Notes under the pieces: generated by a model
Told to the model about the DNA's origin: nothing
Databases searched by the model: none
The model's input: the letters and a program-made list of their open reading frames with translations, nothing else
Position numbers and translations under genes: made by a program
Assembly (NCBI RefSeq): GCF_016802725.1
Contig: NC_052667.1
Location: forward strand, 6,724,501-6,788,500
Direction of reading: 5' to 3'
Origin: Solenopsis invicta
Taxonomy: Eukaryota > Arthropoda > Insecta > Hymenoptera > Formicidae
Length of the DNA: 64,000 nucleotides
Part shown: positions 47,265-60,168 of the stretch, piece after piece
Position numbering within the stretch: the first letter of the stretch is position 1
Layout: the number at the start of each line of letters is the position of its first letter

Positions 47265-48424
47265 TACATCACCGATTTTAATAAAATTTTATGGGTGTGA
47301 AATGTTCACTCAAACATTTACTGCAATAAAGTTACGATGTTCAGGCATTCTCGAGAAAATGTTTAAATATCTCTAGCATCTATAGTACTGTTATACTATA
47401 CTGTACTCTCTAAAGTGTGAAAATCCTGCCATTCTTTATCAAGACTGGCAGGATTTTCACACTTTTAGAGCGGGATTCCACTCCAAAGATTTTAGAGAAT
47501 AAAAAAATTCAGTAAATTTACATATAATAGACGTAAAAATTACACGATTAGTCCCGCAAATATAAAAAAAAAAAATCATGTAATTTTATAGAAATCATGT
47601 AATTCCACAAAAAAATATGTAGATTCGCTTTTATTGAGTAAATATACCTTATTTTATACGAAAAATTACGTTTGTAACAGGATATTTAAACATTATAATT
47701 ATCTAAAATTTTTGTAACATTATGCAATACAACAATATTTCACATATTGTTGTGAAATATAATGCGATTAATGTTCACTGTGCATGCGTGAAAACTCTGC
47801 TCAATTAGCATCACTATATACGGGCACATTGCAGTGAGTACACCGTTAAAAATGTCATAAAATTTCATGAACTTTTAATATACAATAATAAATGATATTT
47901 AAGTCACTTGTAACTCAAATAATTTTCAATGTACATGTTAATGAAATTAAATTTAAATGAATTAAAATATTAAAAATAATACAAACGTTAATGATATTTA
48001 GCCTCCTTTACATGTTAATTAAAAGTCATTAATAAATTTCTAACAGTGTAGTCATTCTATTGTTTTCAACATGTATGATAAAGAAACAATATTTGAATGT
48101 ATAATATGTAGGTAATATTATCAAATTGCAAAACGCGTATTGACCTTATAACTAAATTTACTTCTGCATCTGCTTAATTACAAATTACAAAATCAACCTT
48201 AGCCTTGTATATTACAAATTTACAAACGCGTGGAAATTTACAACTATTTAGTAACTTTACTATAATATTATAGTGGGTAATTTTAAGAAAATTTTTTTAC
48301 AGTGTTGAAGAATGATACTAGAATTTTCTCGAGAATGCCTAAATATCGCAACTTACGACTTTACCGTAATAAATGTTTGAGTGAATTCTACACACCGTAT
48401 AATTTTCTTAAAATCGCTGATGTA
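47265..48424. mobile_element. 1.16 kb element with ~105 bp terminal inverted repeats
   Basis: Left arm phrases ATCACCGATTTTAATAAAAT, TTCACTCAAACATTTACTGC and AGGCATTCTCGAGAAAAT reappear inverted at the right end (ATTTTCTCGAGAATGCCT, TAATAAATGTTTGAGTGAAT, TTTTCTTAAAATCGCTGATG). The interior is AT-rich, with no transposase, and contains palindrome copy B at 47405-47500. Confidence 0.75.
47405..47500. mobile_element. AAAGTGTGAAAATC palindrome, copy B
   Basis: AAAGTGTGAAAATCCTGCCA and TGGCAGGATTTTCACACTTT match exactly around a 16-base centre. The right outer arm ATTCCACTCCAAAGATTTTA is kept but most of the left outer arm seen in copy A is missing. Confidence 0.85.
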
Positions 48425-48529
48425 AATACATTCCCCTTGTTTATTTTATTTCTGTTATCCTTATCCAATTCAACAGATCGCGTGTTAATCACGTGATTGG
48501 ATTATTCCGGTACAGTACTTTGTATACGT

Positions 48530-48530
48530 G

Positions 48531-48562
<32 letters not shown>

Positions 48563-48580
48563 CACACACACACACACACA
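48530..48580. repeat. (TA)n(CA)n compound microsatellite
   Basis: About 13 TA units followed by about 12 CA units. Confidence 0.95.
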
Positions 48581-48874
48581 TTGTACAGCTCGTTACAGAT
48601 GTGCCTGAGGTTCGATTTTAAGCCGGTATTCATAGCCAATTCTTATATTTAAGACCGTCTTAAGTATCATCTTAAGATGTCATCAATCAATCAGAGAGCC
48701 GTATTAGCATCTTAAGACATTACTTAAATAAGAAATAAGAATGAACTGTGAATACTGGCCTTAGAAATTCATGATCAAATGCTGCGTGATCACCGTAAAA
48801 ATGAATAAGAAACGTGGTCCCTAAAATCAAACTCCAGACATATCTGGTACGAGCTGTACTTAATACACATCCTA

Positions 48875-49395
48875 TATGTTACTTTTTTCTGTCTGCAGCA
48901 GTAACGGTAACATCGTTACATTTTTATAGTAATGGTAACGAATTTTGTCGTTACTTTATTCTATTATCTACTTCTATTACCTTTGTCCTGTTCAATAACG
49001 CGCTGAACTCGTGATTGGATAGAAATATTCCGATACAGTATTTTATACCTTGGACTGCATGAATAATTTACAATACTATAAATTTTCAGTACCGGCGGTA
49101 ATTATTGGAATGCATTATTAATGACATTGCATTATTAATGCGTTTAAAAAATTCTAAAAATGAGTATACCAAAGACAAAAAATTATAAAAATTATTTAAG
49201 TTTAATGTAAAGAAAAGCTTTATACTAAAAAGTTCCTTAGAATTTCAAGCTTTGATACTCGTTATTAAATTTAACATTGATTATCAAATAATGTAATTTT
49301 AATATCTATTATAACTTACTATAGCATAACAAAAAAGTTATGAAAAAGTAACAAGAACACTAAAGTAAATCATTACATTTTAAAATTACATTTAC
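48875..49395. mobile_element. GTAAC-family element, copy 4
   Basis: Shares with 12744-13650, in the same order, the blocks CAGTAACGGTAACATCGTTA, the GTCGTTACTTT region, a GACTGCAT..TTTTCAGTAC..GGTAATTATTG block and GGAATGCATT..TAATGACATT. Ends near GAAAAAGTAACAAGAACACT. Confidence 0.6.
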
Positions 49396-50624
49396 TTGAT
49401 AATAAATATAAAATGTAATAATAAATATTGAAACTTGAAATACTTCAAAGCATAAATATATTACATATATGTCCGTATCACACTAGCAATTGACGATTGT
49501 GTCTGTTCATCCAGCAGCCTTTTATTAACCAAGAGACGCAATCGCCAATCGCTAGTATGATTCGGGCATTATAAATATCGCAAGAACGCGCACCTTGTGC
49601 CAGACTTGTTTTACAAGACTACGATCCAAAGTGCATATTGCTTGATAACTATTCAGATTCGCGATAAGAATCGACGGTACAAAGAACGAGGACAATGTTC
49701 ATAGCACCCGCACTCAAGCTTAATCTCCGCTCCGCGTGATTACGAGAAATTTATTGCCACGCACACCTCTTCGTAGTAGTTTGATGCGTGTAATTAATTT
49801 TGACGGGTATACAAAAAAAATCTGAAAGCAATAAATTGCGAACGATGACGGGGAATTTGTCGCGCAACGTTTCGCAAGAGAATTCGCTGTAAGGAGGAAC
49901 GAAAATCTGAAGTCAGGCCTTTCAAAACGTCTCAAAATCGCGTCTCGTTTTGCTTACTTTACCGAAAAAAGAGCCGAGTGTAATATGTACAAAGTGTTAA
50001 AAAAAAAAAAAAAAAAAAAATGCTATTATCTTTGTGACACGAGAAGTTGCCAACGTGCGCTGACAAGTTGGTGAAAAGGTTAAATTCAATAGCCGCCTGT
50101 CTTCCGAGGGTTAAAGTCCGATGAGCATAATTATATTTCAAAACATTGAGTAATCGCATTTCGTACAACGCAACTTTTTGCGACGAGATTTCGTGCGTGC
50201 GAGCTCTGGGCTCCTTTCCACTCGGTCGCGTCGATCGACGAGTCCGAAGTTCGGTATTATACGAGTGAAGACATACAGAAAGGACGTCGTAATACCGATA
50301 AAGATCCGTCCACTGGCACTATTCCACATCCGCGTTGCGTCATTACTCATATTCGTGGCAGCCTTCATTCACCGTTGTATCGTCGCAACGCACACTCGCA
50401 AGAGTGTTGCGCGATCGATTGAGCTTTCCGATGCATTATATATTGCCGGATATATATAATTAAAACGCGAGAACAATGCTGCTTATTTTAACTTGTGTCG
50501 TAACGTAAGCGCCGCTGTTGTTGTTTTTATTATTAATTGTTTTTGGACGGTGATCAAATTGTCTTAAATGACGCAAGTCCCAAAGTGCATTTTCTTCGAT
50601 CATTTGTACATTAAGGAAAATCAA
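49396..50624. other. Non-coding stretch with a GC-richer tract and poly(A)
   Basis: Poly(A) of about 22 lies at 49999-50020. A CpG-rich tract at about 50165-50420 has overlapping open frames on both strands and no recognisable protein. Confidence 0.35.
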
Positions 50625-50862
50625 GTTGTTAATTCGATTAAATTTTTCAATTGATTGAATTTTTTCAATCTAAATATTTACTGTAAATATTTGGATTAAA
50701 CACGTAAATAATTTACGTAGTTAAATTAAATATATAAATGCTTAAACTGAAGTGTTTTATGTATTTAAGTCTAATATATTATAAATACTTGAATTGAAAA
50801 AATTTAATCAAGTTGATGAAAAATTTAGTCAAGATAACAACTTTTCTTTCTCCGTAATTTAT
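50625..50862. mobile_element. CACTGAG MITE family, end-degraded copy
   Basis: Inverted blocks TTCGATTAAATTTTTCAATT and AATTGAAAAAATTTAATCAA enclose ATAAATGCTTAAACTGAAG and TATTTAAGTC. Terminal CTCAGTG is not preserved. Confidence 0.6.
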
Positions 50863-51359
50863 TCGACGGTCGTGTAATAAAATTAACGTTAAATAGCTAC
50901 GTGCATTCTTATAGAAAGCATAAAAAAAAATAATTATTTTAGTATTGGGAGCTGTATGTCTCTCTCAGCCAAAAGTTTCATCCAAATATCTCCGTTTCGA
51001 TGGAGTGGAGACAATTTAAAAAATGACTGATGAAAGTATTTATTTCACGTCAGAATAAATGTGAGAAATAGCCATGGGTAGGGCATGGGCTTGCTTTGAC
51101 ACGAATTATGACGAGCGTTAATGCAACAGTTCCTATGAATCATCGCATGTCTCTGAGAATCGCAAAAAGGCATTGCCCTCTTTAAACAACTACCGTCGTT
51201 TATACCATCGATTTTATGGGTTCCAGTACTTTTACTTGAGAAGAAATAAATTTTTTTTCAAACTGTTGAAATTGCTTTCTTCCACGCTAATTAGGTTAAT
51301 CTTGGCCCTTTTTCAAGAGATGATTTTATTCTTGTTACAGTATGTCAACATTGGTAGAT
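50863..51359. other. Non-coding stretch
   Basis: Nothing recognised. Confidence 0.35.
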
Positions 51360-51792
51360 ACTTATAAGCGCTATAATATTATTTAATATTAAATAATATT
51401 CCTAAAATATTAATAAAAAGTAATTATATGTTATATATTATATGAATATTATATGAGAAATAAATAATATTATTTACTTCAATATTTTAAATTATCGGAA
51501 ATATTATAAGCCTGAAATTTAATAATTATGAAGTGTATGAATATTTTATGTATAATAATTCATATTAATTTTTAACCACAATAATAATTCGTAGAACATT
51601 TTCATAACATGCCACGGAAATATTGAAATAATATACTACGAAGATTATATAAAAACAGATATATAACATTAATACAACATTCCCATAATACTAAAATAAT
51701 ATTAAAAATATTAAAAAATATTTTCAAAATATTATTTTAATTTTTAATAATATTCGTATAATATTCTAAGAATATTGTGTGCTGCTTATAGG
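51360..51792. mobile_element. AATATT-rich TIR element, copy 1
   Basis: Ends CTTATAAGCGCTATAATATT and (inverted) CTATAAGCAGCACACAATAT enclose about 390 bp packed with AATATT words in both orientations. A copy in opposite orientation is at 61816-62261. Confidence 0.75.
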
Positions 51793-52905
51793 GATACTAT
51801 ACATATATGTATATTGAAAAAACGTCAAAAACTGTCTATAACAAAAGTTGATGTCATTTGAATAATTTACAATGCTATTTCGTATAAGTGAAGATGAATC
51901 TAAAAAATATTTAAATGTTATTGTAATGTACGAATTTCGGAAAAGCACAAAAATGATATATGCTGTCTACAAAAAATTATAAATTTCTCAAGTTTATCAC
52001 AAACATTTTTGCAGCATTTCTACCATTTTTGTTCCATTCATGCGTTATAATGACACACAAATATTTTCTTTACTCATTTTCGCTGACACTGTAAATAACT
52101 TAAATGGGACCAACTTTTTGTTACAAATTGCACTCGACGTCATCAGCTTTCCAATACATAACTTCTCGTATTATCTGACAGTGTTGAAACATTGTAACAA
52201 GAGCGATGCCAAAAAGGGCCAAGCACTTTTTTCTTGCACTGATCCAATAACGAATGCCATTCAGAGCCACCGCTCCTCTCCCTTTCGTTGATGTACTTAC
52301 GTACTACGAACCGACCTTGGCTAACTTCGTTTGACAAAACAAGTATCGGCATTAACGCTGCTGACCCAATTTTACAAGCACACACGTATCTTAAGCACAT
52401 AGAAACAAGCTGCACTCATATCCGCAACATACGAATGACCGTCCTCTACGACGCATTTAGTGAACGTGACACAATCGTATATGCAAGATAATTCGACACC
52501 GCGCTAACAAGCTTCTAAGGATTGTAATTTAATCCAAGTCAAATAAGACAGCCCGGACGTTCCCTGTGTCGCATTCGTTGATAGAATAATCCTCGGAAAA
52601 TATTCAAGGATGACGGAAATACCTGATATCATTCACTCGCATAAATTTTTATCTCCATACTGAATTTACCTCATTTTCTGTAAATTTATGTTAACTAGAT
52701 AAATATTGCAAATGACCTCAACGTTTGCTTATTCTCTCAAATAGAAATTGTACAAATTGGATACAAATCTCGAATACAAATTGTTCTTTTTACTCGCTCA
52801 AAAGCTTTCGCGAACTATTTATTAAATTGTTAATATCCCTGCGAAAAAAACTTGATTGTATAAAATTTGAACTAAACATTTCAAACATTTATTCTTGTCA
52901 TGGCT

Positions 52906-52963
<58 letters not shown>

Positions 52964-54441
52964 ATATATATATAATATTTATCTATTGTGTATGCAATTT
53001 ATCTAATCTCTTTGATGATATAACGCTCCTAATTACTCCGCAAACTTTGTACAAACTTTGTATACGCGTTAGGTTAAACGATTTTTTTTGCTCTTGCTTG
53101 TTAACAATTCAAATCCATTTTTTAAAAGTCAATATGAATAAAACAATATTATAGCTTCTTGAAAAAATTTGTAAATTAACGGACTACTAACCTGTTTTAA
53201 ATATAATCTAAATAATCTCTTTTAATTTAATAACGAAGATTGTAAAGAAGTCTAATTAAAAAAAAAGGAATAAAAAATATGGTTTGTTTAATGACATTGC
53301 ATGTGAGCGGACGGAAGAAAGATGAAACACGAACTGGTTTTTACATAATAGTCTACTGGTTATGTAATGATTGAAGCATCCTCGATCAAAATGTGTTAGC
53401 ATTATCTTCCTCATTACGTAGACAAGAAAACGCGTTGAAGTAGCATCAATGCATCTTTTTTGCCGCATAATGTTTAAGTAAATAATAAATATTACAGTTA
53501 AGATAATTAATTATATCAAAGCGTAAAACAATATAATCGGTATCCCGAGACGCTCAAATATCTCGTGAAATAATCTTTCCGCCTTTTTGTTCTGCACAAT
53601 CGATGAAAATTTTGGATATTAATATGATTGATGGTATTATCGGTCGCATATAATAATAATATTAATCAAGTGACATTGACAAAATTTATTGACATTGTAC
53701 CGACAACGTTAATTGATAAGAGAGGCTATCACTCTCGTGATGGACGATCAATATCCTCCAAGGACATCGTAGAAAATTGCGTTCATGTGGTCGCGCGAGT
53801 CTATAATATATCTCATATTTTGTATCAATTAAGTGTAAATAAAAAATGATGGAATATAAAAGCGGCGCATACGAGACAATAACAAGTTTCACGAAAGTTC
53901 ATTATAACAAAATAAATACACTCATGTTCATCATAATAAAATACAGAAAAAGATTCAAAAAAGTTGATAACGCGTTTTGACATCGATTAGTTACGTCTTT
54001 ACGCAGATCATTCGACCCATTACGTATAAGTTTATCACATTCACGTGGCATCAATGATCGTCGTGATACGATCTTGCGAATGTAAAAGCGGCAAAGTACA
54101 GAATGCGGTGAATTAATTAAATGCGTCAAAGTGCGAATGATTCGCGCTGGTTTGCGATCGCGATTAAATTGCGAGAGAAAATCCCCTGTTCGTCGCAAAT
54201 GTTTGATTTGACACGGTACTATACCGCACGTAATGCGTGTATAAATTGAACTGCTACCGAAAACCAGATTGGATCAATTGTTAAAGTCGGTAAACAAAAA
54301 AATCCCGGAATCCGCACTCTTTAATTTACCGTCCGTCCGACACGATATACACAAATAGTAGTCTAAGGCCCTGCGTACAAGACGAGAAATATCAGACATT
54401 AAAATTAAGAATTAAAATTTTTGTTTCCTCAATAAACACAA
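51793..54441. other. Non-coding stretch with long (TA)n
   Basis: (TA)n occupies 52908-52977. Open frames at 52040-52491 overlap on both strands and are not believed. No gene recognised. Confidence 0.4.
52908..52977. repeat. (TA)n microsatellite
   Basis: About 34 TA units with one TT interruption. Confidence 0.95.
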
Positions 54442-54850
54442 CACTGAGGAAAAAAGTTGTTTGTTAAGTTGATTAAAATTTTCCATTTGATTAAATTTTT
54501 TGTTTATTTCAAGTATTTACGTATTTAAGTTAACTTTTAAGTAAGTAAGTAATCAAAGTCATGTAAGCAAGAGATATGTGGAGTGTTGACAACACTCCAA
54601 AGAAATGTTATCATTGCTGTCGTATTTTTTATTAGTATATTATATTTAAATTTATGTTAGTAAGCCCTTAGAAGATAGAGAAATGTAAAAAAATTAACTT
54701 TAAAATTTGTAAACAATACTTTTTTTCCAGAACAAGGTTTCTAATCTCACGTTTCTTCGTTTCCTAATGTACTGTGGCCCCCACTTGCTTAAAGTTCAAG
54801 TTTAATCAAGTTGAAAAATTTAGTCAATTTAATAACTTTTTTTCTCAGTC
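54442..54850. mobile_element. CACTGAG MITE, copy with internal insertion
   Basis: Ends CACTGAGGAAAAAAGTTG and AACTTTTTTTCTCAGT are inverted. The family core (TTTCAAGTATTTACGTATTT on the left, GTTCAAGTTTAATCAAGTTG on the right) is separated by about 220 bp of unrelated sequence (about 54545-54795), which includes a GAGTGTTGACAACACTC palindrome. Confidence 0.65.
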
Positions 54851-55301
54851 TATAGATAAATAGTAAATTACTTTGTATCTTGTACGAGACACATTTATGT
54901 CTTATTTGCATCCCTTGTGTGTTTAATGTTCATTAAAAAAATTAATTCTGAAGTTTTAATTCCTCTTCTTAGTACATCTAATGCTCCTCTATTGAGCGCA
55001 GAACTTAAGACGAACATCGCGTTCGAGTACGATCTAACAGGAACTTTCACAAATACATTGAAGAACAACTTAATGGAAGTGGTTGAAAGAAGTGAGGAAG
55101 ACAAAATGAAAAATGATCTCACGCTATAGAAAATGTAATTCGTTTGTTTAAGAACTTCTTAGAAATTTTCCGATTCTTGCTTAAGTAGAACGTCCAATAA
55201 AACTTCGTTCTAAATAGATGCGATAGTTTCTAATCCTGCATTTAATTATACACGAACGCGTGAGGAATTTCTGAAGTGTTATGGAAATTATATAGATGAC
55301 A
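54851..55301. other. Diverged repeat and non-coding stretch
   Basis: The first about 110 bp resemble 19830-19960 (TAGATAAATA, then ACATTTAT and CATTGTGCGTT-like words). Open frames on both strands at 54895-55129 mirror each other and lack splice or family support. Confidence 0.35.
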
Positions 55302-55530
55302 TCTACACGGAAAGGACAATTTTACTGCATCTAAAAATTTAGCTAATTACAGATCGGAAAATAATTTTATGTTAGGCCATATCGGAATAATTACGTTGGA
55401 CGGCCAAGCATGATAATATTGCTGCAGTTTTGACATTTTAGCAACCAAGTTGTCTAACATCCGATACAATTTTTGAATGGTTCAACATAATTACTTTCCA
55501 TATTTCAGCAAAATTGTTCTTTTCGCGTAG
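55302..55530. mobile_element. ACGGAAAGAA-ended MITE, copy 3
   Basis: Ends CTACACGGAAAGGACAATTT and TTCAGCAAAATTGTTCTTTT..CGTAG are inverted. The internal phrase TTAGCTAATTACAGATCGG matches the copy at 38423. Confidence 0.7.
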
Positions 55531-58500
55531 GTCACTGAAAATCGTGTTATCGACGATACCGATTCGTCGCTCTGTGTTAAGAAAGAATTATATTCTCTAC
55601 TTGCATAGAAATTCCAACCGTTATGTAATAATAACGAACGATTCGAAGGAAGGGAAATCTATGCTGCTTATCGCACCGAGTCGCGTTGAAGTACATTCGC
55701 TAACGTTCGTGCATGCGTTTCCATTAATAATTTTCCAGCCAGATAAAAATAGGCATTGCATTTTTCACGCTTAGATTACACATGACCTGAATAGAAGCGG
55801 CTCGATCGGCAAGAATCAACGGACCATGAACATATATTAAATTATCGCGTTCAGAATCAGGATGTGACGATTTGTACACGATTATACATTTATCAAGACG
55901 AGCTGGAGTTTGATCCCACAATCGCGTCGGTTGGAAAAAAAAAGAACCCAGGTTTCACGTCGCAAGAGCGGAAGGGAACTGACGGAAGAGAGACCACGAG
56001 GGGAAAGATTTCACGCTGCATCGCCATTATTAATAACCTGTGTGCGCGGCCAACGATGAAACCACCATGTACTACTTTACGGATTGTTTCCGTCTAGGCG
56101 ATCATCCACGTCCGTCTGGCTCGAACACGCTACGCGTCATACTTAATGCTCGCGACTCGATGCTGCAATCGATCACGCTGATGCTTGACGAACGTGTCGA
56201 TTAATTTCCTCTTAGCGTTAGTTAGCAGAATAGATGAGGAATCTGTTTCGCCAAATGAATATGGATGATAAAAGAGATAGGATAAAATAAATTTATATAT
56301 TCATTATGTTATCTTTTAAAATTCATCAGAATAGTTAAGGAAATATTTACGAACTTACTTTAAGCTAAATTTATTTAAATAAAAAGTTTTATGCGCGTTA
56401 ATCCTAATCGGAAATAAAAATAATCAAAAAGAACTAAAAACTGAATAAGATATATGGTAAGAAACAGTTTTTCTACTCCGATGCTGAAAGAAGCATAATA
56501 TATTGAGAGAAAAAACTAGTAATTCAAGTAAAAAAACAACTAATTTTTACTCAGTGTTTTACTTCGAACATAAAAAAAAACCCGTTCTTATCTTGATTCT
56601 TGACACTAATATATTTTGCTTTGTTATACGTCTTTATGTGTATTGAAACATAGCAAAAAGTGATGACTATAGAAAAACCAGTATAAAAAAAAATTTGCAT
56701 ATAGAGATGAAAAGAAAAAAAGGTGTTTTTGAATTCGGAATAAAAAGCCCAGTAAAAAAAACTAGTTTTTTTAAAAAAATGTATTTTTTACAAGATACTA
56801 AAAAAAGAGACATATAATTTATTTTTCTTAATATTTGTTGTTGAAATGTTTGATGTACGTTTGATATCTTATTATTTAATATTTTTATGTCCTTAAAAAT
56901 AAACACAAGAGAGATGTGTTTTTTTAAACAACATGGGCTTTCAATTTATTTCCTACTTCCAATCTACAATAAATCTCTAATCTATCTATCGTCATTTAAT
57001 CATACATTTTGCTTGTTTAATCTTATCTTTATACAGAAATCTTTTGAACAAATGCAAAAACTGAATTCTAGAACAATAGTACACTGTTAAAGTACAGAAC
57101 ATATAAAAAAATATGGAATACATTCGAGTAAAACATTTTTCGAGGTCGGCAAGTAAAAAAACTGTTTCTGTACTGAATTTTTGACTCAAAGTTTCTAGTT
57201 ATTTTTTTCAATTATTTTTATCTCTAGTTGAGAAAATACCGACAACGTTTTAATTAGTATTTGTAAGAAAAATGATTTGATTTATGAGTAAAGATAAAAA
57301 TTGCGTTACGAAGAATATAACAAGAATTTCAATAATTGCATAGTCATCAATCATAAAATGACTATCAAAATAGAAATCATCGAATGTCGACGGAGATTAT
57401 TTATAATAAGCTTTTTTTTGCCACGATGAAAAAATTCACACGTAATCTGTTCTAAGTCTACACGCCTGCGTAAAGAACAGTAAAGAGTCGAGAGATGTTA
57501 TTCCGCCAATCAATTTCAGCCGCGTAAAACGCTAGAGTGATTATGACTACTATAAAGATAATTTACTAAACCAATATGTAAGTTGTGCACCTCCATCATA
57601 TACATGGCGTGCACGCCCCCGGACGTTGAAATTACTCGAGTTTCTCATAAACAACTTATAACCTGCAGCGACGCGAGGTATGACGAACGTGGAAAATTCT
57701 AATTTTAGCGGCATGCACATTTGGAGAGAGCCGGCAAGATCGAATAAATATTTGCAAGCTGGCGCGATGCCATCCTCGTTTGCGTAAATCCTTCGTTCAT
57801 TGATAGAGGCGTCGAACTGGGGTGATGATCGCGTTCGATGTTGACCGTGAAATTGTGAAATCGATCATTCCACCGCGAATTGATAGAGCCTCGCGAATGG
57901 ATAACGATTGAACGACTCGCATTGAATGATGAAGCACAGTAATTTATCGCTGATCAGGAAGTTTATGCAACGACTGACTCAGAATCGACAAAATGTACGT
58001 CAACGTGAAGCGGGAACAATGACGACTCTTTCGAGGAAGTACCGCAAATTCGCTTCCACTCGATCTATCAGAGGGACCCATTAATGTCCATTTTCACTAA
58101 TGCATGTACTTTGGTCTCGGTTCAATACTCATTTGCTCCAGTTTTTAGAATGGAAAACAGACCACCGAGAAAACTGATCTAATTACATTAATAAAACTTG
58201 TCTAGTCGAGCGTTTCTGGTGAAACCAAGCAGAATTTCTGATTCGTCTTTTATTATAATCAATAACGTTTGATAGATTTTGCTATAATCTGATAATCCCT
58301 ACAAGATTTCTGATTCGTCCGTTTTTGAGCAGACGTACTGGTTGAATCTAGATGCAACAAGACTCCTTTCCCAGTGATAGAATGCAAATTAATTCTCTGA
58401 CGACCAACGCTTTTTTCTCTGTCACTTTCCAATCGGTCACTGGTGTCTGACCGGTGCTTTGGAACGGGATTTTAAGCTCTAAAAAATTGTGGCTCTAAAA

Positions 58501-58656
58501 AACCTAGTTGTTCCAACATTCCAGAATACCATTTCGCAATTGACCCAAAACATTTTTCACTCTTTTTCTTTTTATTCGAATTTGAGGCAGAATAGTTCAA
58601 AATTGAATACGCTTAGGTCTTCATATCTCCGGTTGGGACCGAGATTAAAGACAATT
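55531..58656. other. Non-coding stretch with GC-richer patches
   Basis: Patches at about 55890-56170 and 57590-58050 rise in GC but show no exon. Near 58080-58115 the phrase AATGTCCATTTTCACTAATG is an inverted fragment of the 19289 MITE family. The rest is AT-rich. Confidence 0.35.
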
Positions 58657-59570
58657 TCTATTGCAAATCGTAAATTTGGCGAGGGAAGTGAAGACGAGTG
58701 GTGGGCTCAACGTCGTTCGTAGAAGACGTTACGGTACATCGCGTCAGCAAGGAATGCGCGGCAAATTCCAAGCTCCTGACGCCCACAGGTGGCGGACGAT
58801 TACTCGCAACGATAAGCAACAGCAAGTACAAACACACAGAGCGCCCATCGCTTACCTCACGAGTTCGCGACAACGGTAGGTTCCTCCTCGCGGCTTCCTG
58901 CCCACCGAGAGATCGCTTCCAGCCGGTTCGCTCTTCCCACCGCGCGAGAGAGGAAATTATCACTACGCGCGATTCAAGGATGTTGATCCAGGAACGGTGT
59001 GGGTGTCGCGCGCACGTGTGTGCGTGCGTGCGTGCGTGCGTGCGTAAATGTGGTCCGCGCGCTGCACGCCTCCGTCGCACGTTGTGTTTCACACTCGCGG
59101 GTGTGATGTGTGCCGTGTACGCGACGGCACCGAGGTGTGAACGACGGCAGACGGACGACGGGGTGTGCGGTGTTGCGTGAAGGAGAAGAGGCGAGGATCG
59201 GAACGGCGCGCTTCGAGACGGTCGACGAACGACTGTTGCGTGCACTCGCGTCCGTCGCGCCGACACACCGCGATTCACATACCGCTTCTCGACCACCTTT
59301 GATCTTTGGCCGCGGACCGATCGCGCGTGGACCCTGGGATCTCGCCCGATAACGCCACGCGACGTAGATGGCACCGACATGCGCACACGAGGCGCCGGGA
59401 CAGCTGTTCGCGAATCCGGGATTCTCGAACATCGGAGAACGGAGGGGGGAGAGAAGGATACCGACTGCTCTCGTAAAACGAATCCGACACGCGTCCCGCT
59501 TTCCCGGATGAACTTTCGAAAGCCCGTTGACTAACGATGCACGTGGCGACCTCGAATATGTTAATTTCCG
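58657..59570 (-). promoter_or_regulatory. CpG-rich island with a strong minus-strand donor, candidate first exon and promoter
   Basis: The densest CpG tract in the window. On the minus strand ACTCGTGAG|GTAAGCG at 58856/58855 is close to a consensus donor. Long open frames on both strands are Arg/Ser/Thr-rich and not believed as protein. Interpreted as promoter plus untranslated first exon of a minus-strand gene, possibly Acsl, 21 kb downstream. Confidence 0.4.
59016..59044. repeat. (GTGC)n microsatellite
   Basis: About six GTGC units within the CpG island. Confidence 0.9.
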
Positions 59571-60046
59571 CATCGAAGAAATTGCCGAGTCTTTTCCTTA
59601 AAAAAAAATAACGATCGTTCCTTTCGTATTGTGCTTAATGATAATTTGCAGACAAAAAATAGTCTTGCTGCATCAATTAGAAATCTGTTGGATACAACCA
59701 GTGCATCTAAAAACGGATCTATCTAAAGACGAATTAGAAATCTTGTAGGAATTACTCGGTCATAAAGTCTATCAAATGTTCCAATTACAAATTCTCAAGT
59801 TCCTGTTGTAATAACCAGAAACTCCTCTTGGTTTCACAAAAACGCACTCGATCATACATGTATATGTCTCGTTGACATGATAAAATCATTTTTCTCAGTA
59901 TGATGAAAATAGTACACAGGAGAAGGTGATCTGGGTCGCGTAGACATTACGGCCACTTATATTATTGCCGCTATGGAAATATTTGTTTAGTAGCCTGCCA
60001 TTATGTAGTCATGCTAATATTCTAACGTAATATTCTAACTGAGAAA
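59571..60046. other. Non-coding stretch
   Basis: No exon or element recognised. Confidence 0.35.
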
Positions 60047-60168
60047 AAAATGTCAACTTGAGTTAGAACTTTTAACTTGATTAAATTTCTTCAATTCAAG
60101 TATTTAAAGTATTTAAATACATAAATACTTGAAGTGAAGAAATTCAGTCAATTTTTTTTCTCAGTGCA
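60047..60168. mobile_element. CACTGAG MITE, short copy
   Basis: Ends AACTGAGAAAAAAATGTCAA and TTTTTTCTCAGTGCA are inverted. The core TTCAATTCAAGTATTTAA faces ATAAATACTTGAAGTGAAGA. At 122 bp it is the most compact copy of the family here. Confidence 0.8.

Larger units (their letters stand above)
47205..48535. repeat. GTAAC-family repeat split by a 1.16 kb inverted-repeat element
   Basis: The flanks (about 47213-47264, TGTTACTTTTTTCCATCTG, and about 48425-48535, CACGTGATTGGATTATTCCG) match consecutive parts of the copy at 48875-49050, so they are halves of one older element. Confidence 0.6.

Noticed and set aside
52725..53154. Open frames rich in Ile-Tyr repeats
   Set aside because: Direct translation of the (TA)n microsatellite.
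54895..55129. Open frames of about 70-75 codons on both strands, each fairly protein-like
   Set aside because: They mirror each other, start in sequence resembling a dispersed repeat (19830), and lack splice or family support. Kept only as part of a repeat stretch.
58658..59573. Minus-strand open frames of 199 and 242 codons and a plus frame of 160 codons
   Set aside because: They overlap in several frames of a GC-rich tract with (GTGC)n, giving Arg/Ser/Thr/His-rich products. Long frames are expected by chance where stop codons are rare.
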